Program-made: the position numbers and the translations under genes
Shown: piece by piece, positions 46,888-55,620 of the stretch
How positions within the stretch are numbered: position 1 is the stretch's first letter
Layout: each line of letters opens with the position of its first letter
DNA from: Flavobacteriaceae bacterium
GTDB taxonomy: Bacteria; Bacteroidota; Bacteroidia; Flavobacteriales; Flavobacteriaceae
DNA length: 64,000 nucleotides
Direction: 5' to 3'
Assembly (NCBI GenBank): GCA_947453885.1
Contig: CANGIF010000001.1
Location: 93,278 to 157,277, forward strand
Notes under the pieces: generated by a model
Databases searched by the model: none
What the model was told of the DNA's origin: nothing
The model's input: only the letters and a program-made list of their open reading frames with translations

Positions 46888-48024
46888 ATGAGTTTAAAAA
46901 AAACAAACTTCAATTACAATTCACCTCGAGTCACTGATTATAGAACATTTGGACTACCAGAATTAACATTGAATGAATTAGGTTTTCATTTTCCTGCTGA
47001 ATTTGAAAAACAAGAGGCTATGTGGCTTTCTTGGCCGCATAAAGAGGCATCTTGGCCAGGTAAATTAGCTTTAATTTACAATTCATATTCCGAATTTGTT
47101 TTGCAAGTAGCCGCTCATCAAAAAGTATGTATTAATGTTTTAGATGAAAAAATGAAAGAAAGTGCTATTCAAATTTTGAAGCATGCTTCTTATGCTCAAA
47201 ACATTAGTAATCTTTCCATGTTGATGCAAAATGTATCTTTTTTTCTACATCCAACAAATGATGCTTGGTGTAGAGATCACGGTCCTGCTTTTGTTGTAAA
47301 TAGAACTACGCAAGAAAAAGTGATTATTGACTGGGGTTATAACGCTTGGGGAGATAAGTATCCACCTTATGATCTAGACGATAATATTCCTACTTTAATA
47401 GGTAAGACTTTGCAATTACCTGTTTTTTATCCTAAAATTGTTATGGAAGGAGGTAGTGTTGAATTTAATGGTAAAGGAACTTTGTTAACTACGACCGCAT
47501 GTCTTTTAAATAAAAATAGAAATCCACACTTAACACAATTTGAAATTGAAAAGTATTTAATTGATTATTATGGTGTTTCGAACATACTTTGGTTAGGTGA
47601 TGGAATTATTGGTGATGACACCGATGGACATATTGATGATATTACTCGTTTTGTAAATTCAGATACCGTATTGACAGTTGTTGAAACTAATAAATCAGAC
47701 GAAAACTATACTATTTTAAAAAATAATTTAAAAAAATTAAGTAGTTTTAGATTGGAAACTGGAAAACAATTAAATATAATTGAATTACCAATGCCAAGCC
47801 CAGTTATTTATGAGGATCAAATTTTACCTGCTTCGTATGCTAATTTCTATATAGCAAACGAAAAAGTAATTGTACCTACTTTCAGAGATAAAAACGACGA
47901 CAAGGCATTATCAATTATTCAAGATTCTTTTCCTGATAAAACGATAGTTGGGATTGATTCAGTTGATATAATTTGGGGATTAGGTAGTTTCCATTGTTTA
48001 AGCCAACAAGAACCTACTGTTTAA
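46888..48024 (+). CDS. aguA: Agmatine deiminase
   Basis: Porphyromonas-type peptidyl-arginine-deiminase-fold enzyme of 378 residues that converts agmatine to N-carbamoylputrescine. Characteristic segments include AMWLSWPHKEASWPG, WCRDHGPAFVV, MEGGSVEFNGKGTLLTT, DTDGHIDDITRF and the C-terminal catalytic Cys in GLGSFHCLSQQ. Together with aguB it gives the two-step agmatine-to-putrescine route. No arginine decarboxylase gene is visible nearby. It ends 5 bp before the convergent small membrane protein gene. Confidence 0.94.
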   Translation: MSLKKTNFNYNSPRVTDYRTFGLPELTLNELGFHFPAEFEKQEAMWLSWPHKEASWPGKLALIYNSYSEFVLQVAAHQKVCINVLDEKMKESAIQILKHASYAQNISNLSMLMQNVSFFLHPTNDAWCRDHGPAFVVNRTTQEKVIIDWGYNAWGDKYPPYDLDDNIPTLIGKTLQLPVFYPKIVMEGGSVEFNGKGTLLTTTACLLNKNRNPHLTQFEIEKYLIDYYGVSNILWLGDGIIGDDTDGHIDDITRFVNSDTVLTVVETNKSDENYTILKNNLKKLSSFRLETGKQLNIIELPMPSPVIYEDQILPASYANFYIANEKVIVPTFRDKNDDKALSIIQDSFPDKTIVGIDSVDIIWGLGSFHCLSQQEPTV

Positions 48025-48028
48025 AAAA

Positions 48029-48211
48029 TCACAAACGTCCTTTTAATGCATTAAATACCCATGCATTTGCTAAAAAACCCACTCCTGTCGAGGCAAAACC
48101 CCAACCTGCAGTATCTGCATAACGATAAATACCTAATCCTATAAGGAGTAAACCCATAATTATCATTATTAAAGTTGCCCAACCCAAAACTGTATTTTTA
48201 TTCATTCCCAT
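48029..48211 (-). CDS. Small two-helix membrane protein (CAL67264-like)
   Basis: A 60-residue protein that is almost entirely two hydrophobic helices (GWATLIMIIMGLLLIGLGIY and WGFASTGVGFLANAWVFNAL) with a short turn rich in Ala/Gly. I recognise the pattern of the conserved flavobacterial CAL67264-family small membrane protein. No function is known. Its minus strand is convergent with aguA. Confidence 0.75.
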   Translation of the reverse strand: MGMNKNTVLGWATLIMIIMGLLLIGLGIYRYADTAGWGFASTGVGFLANAWVFNALKGRL

Positions 48212-48328
48212 ATTTAATAATTTTGATTGCGAATAAAGTGATATTTTTTTGAATTAAAAAATTAAGATTTACTTATTATAAAATGAAGTATGGTTTAATG
48301 CATAAAAAGTATAGAATTTCACTATATT

Positions 48329-50356
48329 TTAAAGCATGCCGTTGTATTTTCTAATGAACCATTCCGCTGTTAAGGTTGAACAAATTATAATTAACAACCA
48401 AACCCAATCAACTATTGGGGTTTTTTTAATCACCGCTTTTTCAATAGATTTATATTGGTTATCAGCTAATAATGATTTAATTAGGGTCTCTATTTGATTT
48501 GGCATGATAACATTAGCATGGTGCTTTTTAGCTAATTGATTCAATTTTAACAAATCTGGATTTACAAATTGCTTTTCTATATCAAAATCCAAGACTTCAA
48601 AATTACCTTTATAAATGGCGTTTGAATTTACTTCTTTAACAATTATATCATATTTACCAGCTATAAGACCGTCTAAATTAACTTTAAATGCATTATTCGT
48701 TTTGGTAAAATCAAACCTTTTAGTTTGTTTTGTTAACCGATTTGTTAACGTAATTGAAAGTTGTGCTTTTTCATCAAACTCATAATTTTTATTAAAATAC
48801 TGCCCTGTAATTTCAATTAGATCTCCTGAATTGTAAAAATGTTCATGAGTAACAACTAATGCTTTTTTAGTAGAATTGGACACTAAAAATTGAATAGTTT
48901 TGTCTAAAAAAACATCGAATTTCTCAAATGATTTATCAGTTACATGAGTTTGTAAACGCCATTTCCAACTGTTTTCACCTAGCAAGTAAGCGGCTCTTTT
49001 CCCCTGATTTTCAGAAAATGCCAACATCGGAGCGTTAGTAGCGATATTTCGTATTTTAGAACTAAGCAAAACAGTAACATTTGAATTGGTAGTAACTGTT
49101 CCAAATGAATTTTGGAGTGGAGGAAACTGTTCAAAACCGATATCTTGAAGTGCAAATAAATTAAATTGGGTATTAAAACTTGCTGAAAAATCTTCTTTTT
49201 GATTACTCATTTTGAAAACCAAATCACTTTGTTGTTGATTCAAAAAAGTATAATCTGTGTTTGTTCCTGTAATGGTAAAAACATTCAATCCTATATTTTT
49301 ATTGAGATCTAAAACATTTTTAAATTCAGCGTTTGGCTGGTAAGCTATTAAAAGATTATAATCTGTTAATGATTTAATATCATTAGGTTTAACTATTGTT
49401 ACTTTACGTTGTACATTAGTTTCAATTGCACGTTTAAAAGCTCCTAAATCCGGGTGATTTATTGCTGAAATTAATGCAATGTTGGTTCTTTGATCAATTA
49501 CTTCTACCGCAAAGTTTTTCGTGTTATTATAGGTGTTTTTTTCATTAATAGTAGCAGAAATTGTTGCTTTAAAAAGTTGTAATCCTATTTTGTCTGCAGG
49601 CAATAAAACATTAATAATTTGAGATTTTGTTGAGGGAGAAAAAGTAATAGTTTGTTTTGATAAAACTTGATTTCCTTGTGAAATAGAAAAATTAGCCGTA
49701 ATTGCTTTTGAACCTGAATAGTTTAAAAAAACTTCTACTGGAAATTTGTTTTTAAGAAATGCATATTTATTTACATTTAAATGACTTATTCTTAAATCTA
49801 AAAAAGAGGTTGTATCTCCTAAAACAACTGGATAAATTTTCATACTAGGTTCAAAACTATACAAATAGTCATTTCCGATAGTTTGATTTCCGTCTGAAAT
49901 TAATACTACAGGATAATTTGAATTTTTATTGATGCTTTTTAAATTTTTAGCAACTTTATCAATGTTAGTTTGCTTTCCTTTAAAATTAAATTTTTCCGAA
50001 AGTTGAAAATCAGTATCAAATTGATAAGATTGTATCTCAAATTTATCTTGAATTGATTTATTTGAAATTAATTTTGAGTAAGCTTCAAGAGCGCTTTTGT
50101 TAGCTTTCAAATCTACTATTGAACTTGAATTATCCATTACAATTGGTAATGGTGTTTTATTGATTTCAAAATTTTTAGAGGTAATAACTGGGTTTATAAG
50201 TAAAATAAAAACACCTAACAATGTTATAAATCTTAAAACGGCTAAATAAATCGTTGCTTTCGACCTCGTCTTGATTTTATAAAAATATTGAAAAAACGAA
50301 AACCCTGCAGCTAATATAACCGAAAGTAAAAGTAACAATAGGGTTGAATTATCCAT
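48329..50356 (-). CDS. Membrane-anchored VWA-like protein
   Basis: A 675-residue protein with two N-terminal hydrophobic helices, a VWA-like region (MDNSSSIVD with a D-x-S-x-S metal-site pattern, and LISDGNQTIGNDY) and a C-terminal hydrophobic helix (VDWVWLLIIICSTLTAEWFI). The middle is a large extracytoplasmic region with beta-sandwich-like segments. The layout resembles exported VWA/BatA-type membrane proteins of Bacteroidota, and the family role is unknown. The frame is open to 50386; the second ATG (50356) places the hydrophobic helix at the N terminus. Confidence 0.75.
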   Translation of the reverse strand: MDNSTLLLLLLSVILAAGFSFFQYFYKIKTRSKATIYLAVLRFITLLGVFILLINPVITSKNFEINKTPLPIVMDNSSSIVDLKANKSALEAYSKLISNKSIQDKFEIQSYQFDTDFQLSEKFNFKGKQTNIDKVAKNLKSINKNSNYPVVLISDGNQTIGNDYLYSFEPSMKIYPVVLGDTTSFLDLRISHLNVNKYAFLKNKFPVEVFLNYSGSKAITANFSISQGNQVLSKQTITFSPSTKSQIINVLLPADKIGLQLFKATISATINEKNTYNNTKNFAVEVIDQRTNIALISAINHPDLGAFKRAIETNVQRKVTIVKPNDIKSLTDYNLLIAYQPNAEFKNVLDLNKNIGLNVFTITGTNTDYTFLNQQQSDLVFKMSNQKEDFSASFNTQFNLFALQDIGFEQFPPLQNSFGTVTTNSNVTVLLSSKIRNIATNAPMLAFSENQGKRAAYLLGENSWKWRLQTHVTDKSFEKFDVFLDKTIQFLVSNSTKKALVVTHEHFYNSGDLIEITGQYFNKNYEFDEKAQLSITLTNRLTKQTKRFDFTKTNNAFKVNLDGLIAGKYDIIVKEVNSNAIYKGNFEVLDFDIEKQFVNPDLLKLNQLAKKHHANVIMPNQIETLIKSLLADNQYKSIEKAVIKKTPIVDWVWLLIIICSTLTAEWFIRKYNGML

Positions 50357-50416
50357 GTTATAGTTTATAGTTAAAAGTAAAATCACAAATTAAACCGAAT
50401 TTATTGGTAATTTGGT

Positions 50417-51163
50417 TTAAGTTAACATTCCACCATCAACATTTAACACTTGACCTGTTACATAAGCGCTCATATCTGAAGCTAAGAAAAGACAAGCATT
50501 GGCTACATCTTCTGTTGTTCCACCCCTTTTTAAAGGTATGGATTCTCTCCATCCTTTAACAACATCTTCATTTAATTTTGCAGTCATTTCAGTTTCAATA
50601 AATCCTGGAGCAATTGCATTACATCTAATATTTCTTGAGCCTAATTCTAAAGCAACTGATTTGGTAAAGCCAATAACACCTGCTTTTGATGCGGCATAAT
50701 TAGTTTGACCTGCATTTCCCTTTACTCCTACTACACTACTCATATTAATTATAGAACCTGCTCTTTGTTTCAAAAATAATTTTTGAATTGCTTTTGTCAT
50801 GTTGAAAACAGATTTTAAATTGACGTCTATCACTTTATCAAAATCATCTTCAGACATTCTCATCAATAAATTATCTTTTGTAATTCCTGCATTATTTATC
50901 AAAATGTCAACTGTACCAAAATCAGCAATTACAGCTTCAACAAACAAATGCGCTTGCTCAAAATCTGCAGCATCAGATTGATACCCCTTTGCTTTTACAC
51001 CCATTTGGTTTAACTGGTTTTCTAATTCTAAAGCAGATGCTGCTGATGAACTATAGGTAAATGCAATATTAGCACCATTTTTAGCGAAAATTTCTGCAAT
51101 TCCTTTTCCAATTCCTCTACTTGCTCCTGTTATAATAGCAACTTTTCCTTCTAATAATTTCAT
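50417..51163 (-). CDS. fabG: 3-oxoacyl-[acyl-carrier-protein] reductase
   Basis: SDR-family enzyme of 248 residues that reduces beta-ketoacyl-ACP with NADPH in fatty-acid elongation. The cofactor motif TGASRGIG is at residues 12-19, NNAG follows near 91, and the Ser-Tyr-Lys triad is seen in INMSSVVGVKGNAGQTNYAASKAG. The C terminus (YVTGQVLNVDGGML) is typical of FabG. It is a standalone gene, 60 bp upstream of the VWA-protein gene on the same strand. Confidence 0.94.
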   Translation of the reverse strand: MKLLEGKVAIITGASRGIGKGIAEIFAKNGANIAFTYSSSAASALELENQLNQMGVKAKGYQSDAADFEQAHLFVEAVIADFGTVDILINNAGITKDNLLMRMSEDDFDKVIDVNLKSVFNMTKAIQKLFLKQRAGSIINMSSVVGVKGNAGQTNYAASKAGVIGFTKSVALELGSRNIRCNAIAPGFIETEMTAKLNEDVVKGWRESIPLKRGGTTEDVANACLFLASDMSAYVTGQVLNVDGGMLT

Positions 51164-51200
51164 ATTAATACTGATATTTTAAAGTCTTTTTTTTATGAGT

Positions 51201-51208
51201 CAAATATA
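51201..51208 (-). promoter_or_regulatory. Candidate -7 element of fabG
   Basis: Exact TAnnTTTG element (TATATTTG on the minus strand) 37 bp from the fabG ATG. A -33 TTTG at the right distance is not clear. Confidence 0.4.
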
Positions 51209-51295
51209 ACAATATTTTAATGTTCTTAAAAAATTTGTGTATTTTTAAACCCTAAAATAAATTTTTAGAATTAAATGAATAACTTTTAGTTAATT

Positions 51296-51844
51296 ATGAA
51301 TCTTTTGACATCAGATTTTGAAGCTATTTATAAAGAACACAAAGTTCTTGTATATAATGTTGCTTTAAATTATTTGCAAAATGTTGAAGATGCAGAAGAA
51401 ATTACCCAAGATGTTTTTATTCAAGTTTACCAATCTCATTCTAAGTTCAAATCAAATTCATCATTAAAGACTTGGATTTACAGAATTACCATAAATAAAT
51501 CATTAGATTTTATTAAACACAAAAAAAGCAGTAAACGGTTTTTTATTTTTGGTAAAAAATCTGAAAACGAGAACGAATTGTTGTCAATTTCAAATTTTGA
51601 GCATCCTGGAGTTTTGATGGAAAACAAGGAAAAGTCCGCTATTTTATACCAAACTATAAACGAATTGCCCGAAAACCAAAAAACTGTTTTTTTACTTTCG
51701 AAACTTGAAGGATTAAGCAATCCAGAAATTGCAACTATAATGGAAATGAGTATTTCCGCTATTGAATCCTTAGTTTTTAGAGCTAAAAATAATTTAAAAG
51801 AAAAATTAACAAATAAATCTAATGAATTTCGCAAGAATAAATAA
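51296..51844 (+). CDS. ECF-type RNA polymerase sigma factor
   Basis: A 182-residue sigma-70-family ECF sigma factor. Region 2 has VYNVALNYLQNVEDAEEITQDVFIQVYQ and the -10-recognition FKSNSSLKTWIYRITINKSLDF. Region 4 has LPENQKTVFLLSKLEGLSNPEIATIMEMSISAIESLVFRAKNNL. No region 3 is present, as in ECF sigmas. It is the first gene of a three-gene unit with a small membrane protein and a periplasmic-sensor-like protein, a typical setting for an envelope-stress regulator. Confidence 0.93.
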   Translation: MNLLTSDFEAIYKEHKVLVYNVALNYLQNVEDAEEITQDVFIQVYQSHSKFKSNSSLKTWIYRITINKSLDFIKHKKSSKRFFIFGKKSENENELLSISNFEHPGVLMENKEKSAILYQTINELPENQKTVFLLSKLEGLSNPEIATIMEMSISAIESLVFRAKNNLKEKLTNKSNEFRKNK

Positions 51845-51864
51845 ATAATTACGTCTAAACAAAT

Positions 51865-52146
51865 ATGGAAGCAAATACTTGGGTTGAAGAAATTATGGCA
51901 AGTTCTAATGGGATTACAAAAGTTAATCCGAATGAGTTACTTTTTGCCAAAATCCAATATAAAATTAACGAAATTCAATTAAATAATACTCCAAAACATT
52001 GGGTTTGGATTGCTGCAGCCTCTTTTTTTATTTTAATAACCTTAAACATTAAAATAATTACAACAACAACAACAACAACAACAACAAAAGATACCAAAAC
52101 GGAAACCATTGCAACTGAAATTTATAAAACTAACCAACTTTATTAA
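51865..52146 (+). CDS. Small single-TM protein, possible anti-sigma factor
   Basis: A 93-residue protein located 20 bp after the sigma factor gene. A short cytosolic part (about residues 1-45) precedes one hydrophobic helix (about 48-66, WVWIAAASFFILITLNIKII) and a short polar tail that includes nine consecutive threonines encoded by an (ACA)9 run. The size and arrangement fit a membrane anti-sigma factor, but no zinc-finger or other anti-sigma motif is visible, so this role rests on context only. Confidence 0.7.
   Translation: MEANTWVEEIMASSNGITKVNPNELLFAKIQYKINEIQLNNTPKHWVWIAAASFFILITLNIKIITTTTTTTTTKDTKTETIATEIYKTNQLY
52060..52086 (+). repeat. (ACA)9 trinucleotide repeat inside a coding sequence
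   Basis: Nine in-frame ACA codons giving Thr9 in the sigma-linked small membrane protein. Being a multiple of three, length changes would alter the number of threonines without shifting the frame. Confidence 0.95.
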
Positions 52147-52152
52147 TAATCG

Positions 52153-52629
52153 ATGGACAAAATAAAACTTTTAACGAGTTGTGTCATAATTTTAGTGCTA
52201 CTTAACGTAAGTATTCTAGCATTTGTTGTTCTTTCAAAACCTCCGCATCATCCAATACCATTAGAAAGACAACCAAAGCCAAAAGAAGTTGTTATTGAAA
52301 AATTGCATTTTGATAAAGAGCAAATTAAAAAGTACGATATTTTAATTCAGTCAGAACAAAAAACAGTTGATTCAATAGATTACAGTATGAAAAATGCTCA
52401 CAATCAATTGTATAATTTGTTATCTAAAAAAACGATTGATGAAAAAGTAAAGGATAGTTTGCTGTTGATAATAGCTCAAAATCAAAAGCGAATTGAAACA
52501 TGTCATTTTAAACATTTTCAAGACATTAAAAACTTATGTAATTCCAATCAAATAGAGGATTTCAATGAAATGTCAAGTGAATTAGCCAGAATTTTTTCAA
52601 AAAATAAACCACCAGGACGTCGAAATTAG
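52153..52629 (+). CDS. CpxP/Spy-like periplasmic sensor protein
   Basis: A 158-residue protein with an N-terminal signal-anchor (about residues 5-27) and a helical periplasmic part with long amphipathic helices (KEQIKKYDILIQSEQKTVDSIDY; HFKHFQDIKNLCNSNQIEDF). The layout resembles periplasmic heavy-metal sensors of the CpxP/Spy type that follow ECF sigma genes in Bacteroidota. It lies 6 bp after the small membrane protein gene. The prediction is that it senses misfolded protein or metal and tunes the sigma unit. Confidence 0.72.
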   Translation: MDKIKLLTSCVIILVLLNVSILAFVVLSKPPHHPIPLERQPKPKEVVIEKLHFDKEQIKKYDILIQSEQKTVDSIDYSMKNAHNQLYNLLSKKTIDEKVKDSLLLIIAQNQKRIETCHFKHFQDIKNLCNSNQIEDFNEMSSELARIFSKNKPPGRRN

Positions 52630-52652
52630 TTTTCAAACCTATTGAATTTTAA

Positions 52653-53420
52653 TTACTTATAAAAAATATCGTATCCAAAACGAATTAAAGTTCCAAATAC
52701 AACTATTAAAAAGAAAACTCGTATAAATTTATTCCCTTGGTTTATTGCTAATTTAGCCCCTAAATAACCTCCGAGTGCATTGCAAATTGCCATTGGAACT
52801 GCAATAAGCCAAATTATTTTTCCTTTACTTAAAAAAAGTACAATAGAGCCTATGTTAGTAGCTAAATTTACCATTTTAGCATTTGCAGAAGCATTTAGGA
52901 AATCGAATCCAAGCAAGAAAATAAAAGACAATACCAAAAAACTACCAGTTCCTGGACCAATGAATCCATCATAAAAACCAATTACGACCGCCACCAAACT
53001 TGCTAAAAAGTACTTTTTATTTTTTGAAATTGAAAACGAAACTTGTTGTCCAAAATTTTTTCTTGAAATAGTATAGAATAGCAATATAACTAATACAATA
53101 AACAATACGGGTTTCATAAAATCATTGTTAACTACACTCAACAGCATTGAACCAAAAAATGCCGCTGGAATAGCTAAAAAAATCATTAAAAAAAGCAATT
53201 TCCAATTAATTTTTAAATGTTTAAAGTATAAAATTGCAGCCATTAAAGTACCAGTAAAAGAGGGGATTTTTAAACTCCCAATTAATGTAGCAACTGGTAA
53301 AGTAGGCATCAAAATTAAAGCCATTGGTGTTTGGATTAAACCACCACCACCAACAATAGCATCAACGAAACCGGCAATAAATGCGGTTAAGCTTAATAAA
53401 ATTAATGTTGTTAGTTCCAA
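52653..53420 (-). CDS. TSUP-family sulfite/organosulfur exporter
   Basis: A 255-residue polytopic membrane protein of the TauE/SafE (TSUP) family with about eight helices. Signatures include AFIAGFVDAIVGGGGLIQTPMAL near the N terminus and VVIGFYDGFIGPGTGSFLVLSFIFL in the centre, the two repeated family halves. Substrate (sulfite, sulfonate or other) cannot be inferred. It is transcribed alone, convergent with the sigma unit and divergent from the next gene. Confidence 0.88.
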   Translation of the reverse strand: MELTTLILLSLTAFIAGFVDAIVGGGGLIQTPMALILMPTLPVATLIGSLKIPSFTGTLMAAILYFKHLKINWKLLFLMIFLAIPAAFFGSMLLSVVNNDFMKPVLFIVLVILLFYTISRKNFGQQVSFSISKNKKYFLASLVAVVIGFYDGFIGPGTGSFLVLSFIFLLGFDFLNASANAKMVNLATNIGSIVLFLSKGKIIWLIAVPMAICNALGGYLGAKLAINQGNKFIRVFFLIVVFGTLIRFGYDIFYK

Positions 53421-53504
53421 TTAAAAATATTTTTTACAAATATAGCGCATTATTTTAGTGCTTTTTCGTTATTTTGTTGTCTAACATTATCCAATTTTAC
53501 ATTT

Positions 53505-54026
53505 ATGAATACTGATAAAATTTTAGAATTATTTTTTTATACTTTACCTGCCTTAATTACTGCTAGTTTAGCGTATTATTTTTTTCAAGCTTATTTTAAA
53601 GACCAACAAAACACAAGAAGATGGTTAGTTCAACGTGAAAATCAAAAACAAGCTTTACCTTTACGTTTACAAGCTTATGAACGATTAGCACTGTTAATGG
53701 AGCGAATCAATCCTTTAAAACTTGTTATAAGAGTTGCACCAATTAGTTCCGACAAAAACGATTATCAAAACCTACTTATTCAGCATATTGAACAAGAATT
53801 TGAACATAATTTAACCCAACAAATTTATATTTCTAATGACTGTTGGACCATGATTCAAACTGCAAAGAACTCTATTATTCAAAACATTAGAAAGCTAACT
53901 TTTAATGAAGAAATTACAAATGCTGACGAACTACGAACGGCTATATTAAACACTTTGTTAGAAGGACAATCTACTGCAACAATGGCTTTGAGTTTCTTAA
54001 AAGAAGAAGTTACCGAAATATTGTAA
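53505..54026 (+). CDS. Conserved membrane-anchored hypothetical protein
   Basis: A 173-residue protein with one N-terminal hydrophobic helix (about residues 8-28, FFYTLPALITASLAYYFFQAYF) and a cytosolic-looking, helix-rich remainder (RRWLVQRENQKQALPLRLQAYERLALLMERINP). I know this pattern as a conserved Flavobacteriia hypothetical protein and do not recognise a function. The divergent neighbour is the TSUP transporter. It does not look like part of an operon with the following oxygenase gene (127 bp gap). Confidence 0.7.
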   Translation: MNTDKILELFFYTLPALITASLAYYFFQAYFKDQQNTRRWLVQRENQKQALPLRLQAYERLALLMERINPLKLVIRVAPISSDKNDYQNLLIQHIEQEFEHNLTQQIYISNDCWTMIQTAKNSIIQNIRKLTFNEEITNADELRTAILNTLLEGQSTATMALSFLKEEVTEIL

Positions 54027-54153
54027 AGCATTAATCAAATTTGAGGAAAGTTATTTTTTGTAACTTTTAAAAATGGGTAACTAAAATTAATAACTACTTT
54101 TGCAAAATAATTGGCAAAAGTCATTATTAATTATCATTAATTATTAAAAAAGT

Positions 54154-55107
54154 ATGCAACAAATTCCAAGTGTTGACTTACGTGATTTCCTGTCGGATGA
54201 TCCGGCACGTAAACAAAAATTTGTAAATGAAATCGGAGAAGCTTACGAAGAAATTGGTTTCGTAGCATTAAAAGGTCATTTTTTAGATGACAAGCTTGTA
54301 GAAAACCTTTATTCAGAGGTTAGAAATTTTTTTAATTTACCATTAACAACAAAATCTCAATATGAAATACCTGGAATTGGTGGTCAAAGAGGTTATGTTT
54401 CATTTGGAAAAGAACACGCAAAAGGCCGATCTACAGGTGATTTGAAGGAGTTTTGGCATTTTGGTCAATATGTTAACGAAGATTCCAAATATTTAAATGA
54501 GTATCCAGAAAATGTATTTGTAAAAGAATTACCAAATTTTAATTCAACAGGAAAAGAAGCTTATAAAATGTTGGAAAGAACTGGTAAATATGTACTTAGA
54601 GCCCTTGCTTTACACATTGGCTTAGAAGAAATGTATTTTGATACATTTATTGCAGATGGGAATAGTATTTTAAGGCCTATTCATTATCCGCCAATAACGG
54701 ATGAGCCTAATGATGGAGCTGTAAGAGCTGCCGCGCATGGTGATATTAATTTAATTACCTTACTTATGGGAGCACAAGGTAAAGGATTACAAGTTCAAAA
54801 CAACGAAGGCCAATGGATTGATGCAATGGCTCAACCTGATGAGTTGATGATAAATGTAGGTGATATGCTTTCTAGACTTACCAATACAAAACTAAAATCT
54901 ACAATTCATCAAGTGGTTAATCCTCCAAGAGAATTATGGGCAACATCTCGTTTTTCCATTCCATTTTTCATGCATCCTGTTAGCGAAATGCCATTAAATT
55001 GCTTAGAAGAATGCATTACATCAGAAAATCCTAAAAAGTTTGATGACATTACTGCAGGAGAATTTTTGCATGAAAGATTAGTAGAGTTAGGATTAATAAA
55101 AAAATAA
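54154..55107 (+). CDS. 2-oxoglutarate/Fe(II)-dependent oxygenase, IPNS family
   Basis: A 317-residue isopenicillin-N-synthase-like oxygenase. Iron ligands are His195 and Asp197 in AAAHGDINL and His252 in STIHQVVN. The R-x-S motif for 2OG or substrate carboxylate is Arg266 and Ser268 (TSRFSIPFF). The conserved N-terminal DIOX_N region starts IPSVDLRDFL. True IPNS needs a tripeptide substrate made elsewhere, and no beta-lactam genes are visible, so this is a 2OG oxygenase of unknown substrate. A terminator follows 22 bp after its stop. Confidence 0.86.
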   Translation: MQQIPSVDLRDFLSDDPARKQKFVNEIGEAYEEIGFVALKGHFLDDKLVENLYSEVRNFFNLPLTTKSQYEIPGIGGQRGYVSFGKEHAKGRSTGDLKEFWHFGQYVNEDSKYLNEYPENVFVKELPNFNSTGKEAYKMLERTGKYVLRALALHIGLEEMYFDTFIADGNSILRPIHYPPITDEPNDGAVRAAAHGDINLITLLMGAQGKGLQVQNNEGQWIDAMAQPDELMINVGDMLSRLTNTKLKSTIHQVVNPPRELWATSRFSIPFFMHPVSEMPLNCLEECITSENPKKFDDITAGEFLHERLVELGLIKK

Positions 55108-55129
55108 ATCTTAAATTTGTAAAAAGTTT

Positions 55130-55163
55130 AAAAAAGACATTGGGTCAGCTCGATGTCTTTTTT
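55130..55163 (+). terminator. Rho-independent terminator after the 2OG oxygenase gene
   Basis: Arms 55130-55140 and 55153-55163 are perfect inverted repeats (11 bp, A-rich/T-rich ends, GACAT/ATGTC core) around a 12-nt loop, running into a T tract. Confidence 0.8.
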
Positions 55164-55247
55164 TGATTTTAAAAAAGAAATTAGTTGATTATACAGAAAA
55201 AATGAAGTTTCCTTTACTAGTAAGGAGTTGGATAGATAAGATAAAGT

Positions 55248-55580
55248 ATGAGTTTAGAAGATCAATTAAAAAAGCTTTTTCCAGAGCATCAAGTTTCAAA
55301 AGAAGTAGAAGAAATTGCACCTACAAGCACTGAATTATTTGTTCAAAAAGAACCTTTGATTTGTAAATTTGAAAAGAGAAAAGGTAAACCTATAACAATC
55401 ATTGAAGGCTATTCTGGTTCAGATGAAGATTTCAAAATATTAGCTAAAGAGCTCAAGACAAAACTAAGTGTGGGCGGAACTTTTAAGGAAAATTGCATTA
55501 TCATTCAAGGTGATTTTCGAGATAAAATAATGCAACATTTAAAAGTAAAAGGATTTAAAGTGAAACGTGTTGGAGGTTAA
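55248..55580 (+). CDS. SUI1/YciH-family translation factor
   Basis: A 110-residue protein whose C-terminal ~70 residues form the SUI1 fold: KRKGKPITIIEGYSG, then KELKTKLSVGGTFKENCIII and a final basic VKGFKVKRVGG. SUI1/YciH proteins bind the small ribosomal subunit near the P site and affect initiation fidelity in vivo; the family is widespread but non-essential in bacteria. The N-terminal ~40 residues are acidic and not recognised. A nucleoside phosphorylase gene starts 40 bp downstream. Confidence 0.88.
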   Translation: MSLEDQLKKLFPEHQVSKEVEEIAPTSTELFVQKEPLICKFEKRKGKPITIIEGYSGSDEDFKILAKELKTKLSVGGTFKENCIIIQGDFRDKIMQHLKVKGFKVKRVGG

Positions 55581-55620
55581 TTTTTAAAGAACTGCATTCC
55601 AACTAAAAATAAATATAAAA

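Noticed and set aside
54154..55107. True isopenicillin N synthase (beta-lactam synthesis).
   Set aside because: The iron and R-x-S residues are those shared by the whole 2OG oxygenase family. No other beta-lactam gene is present, so only a general 2OG oxygenase is called.
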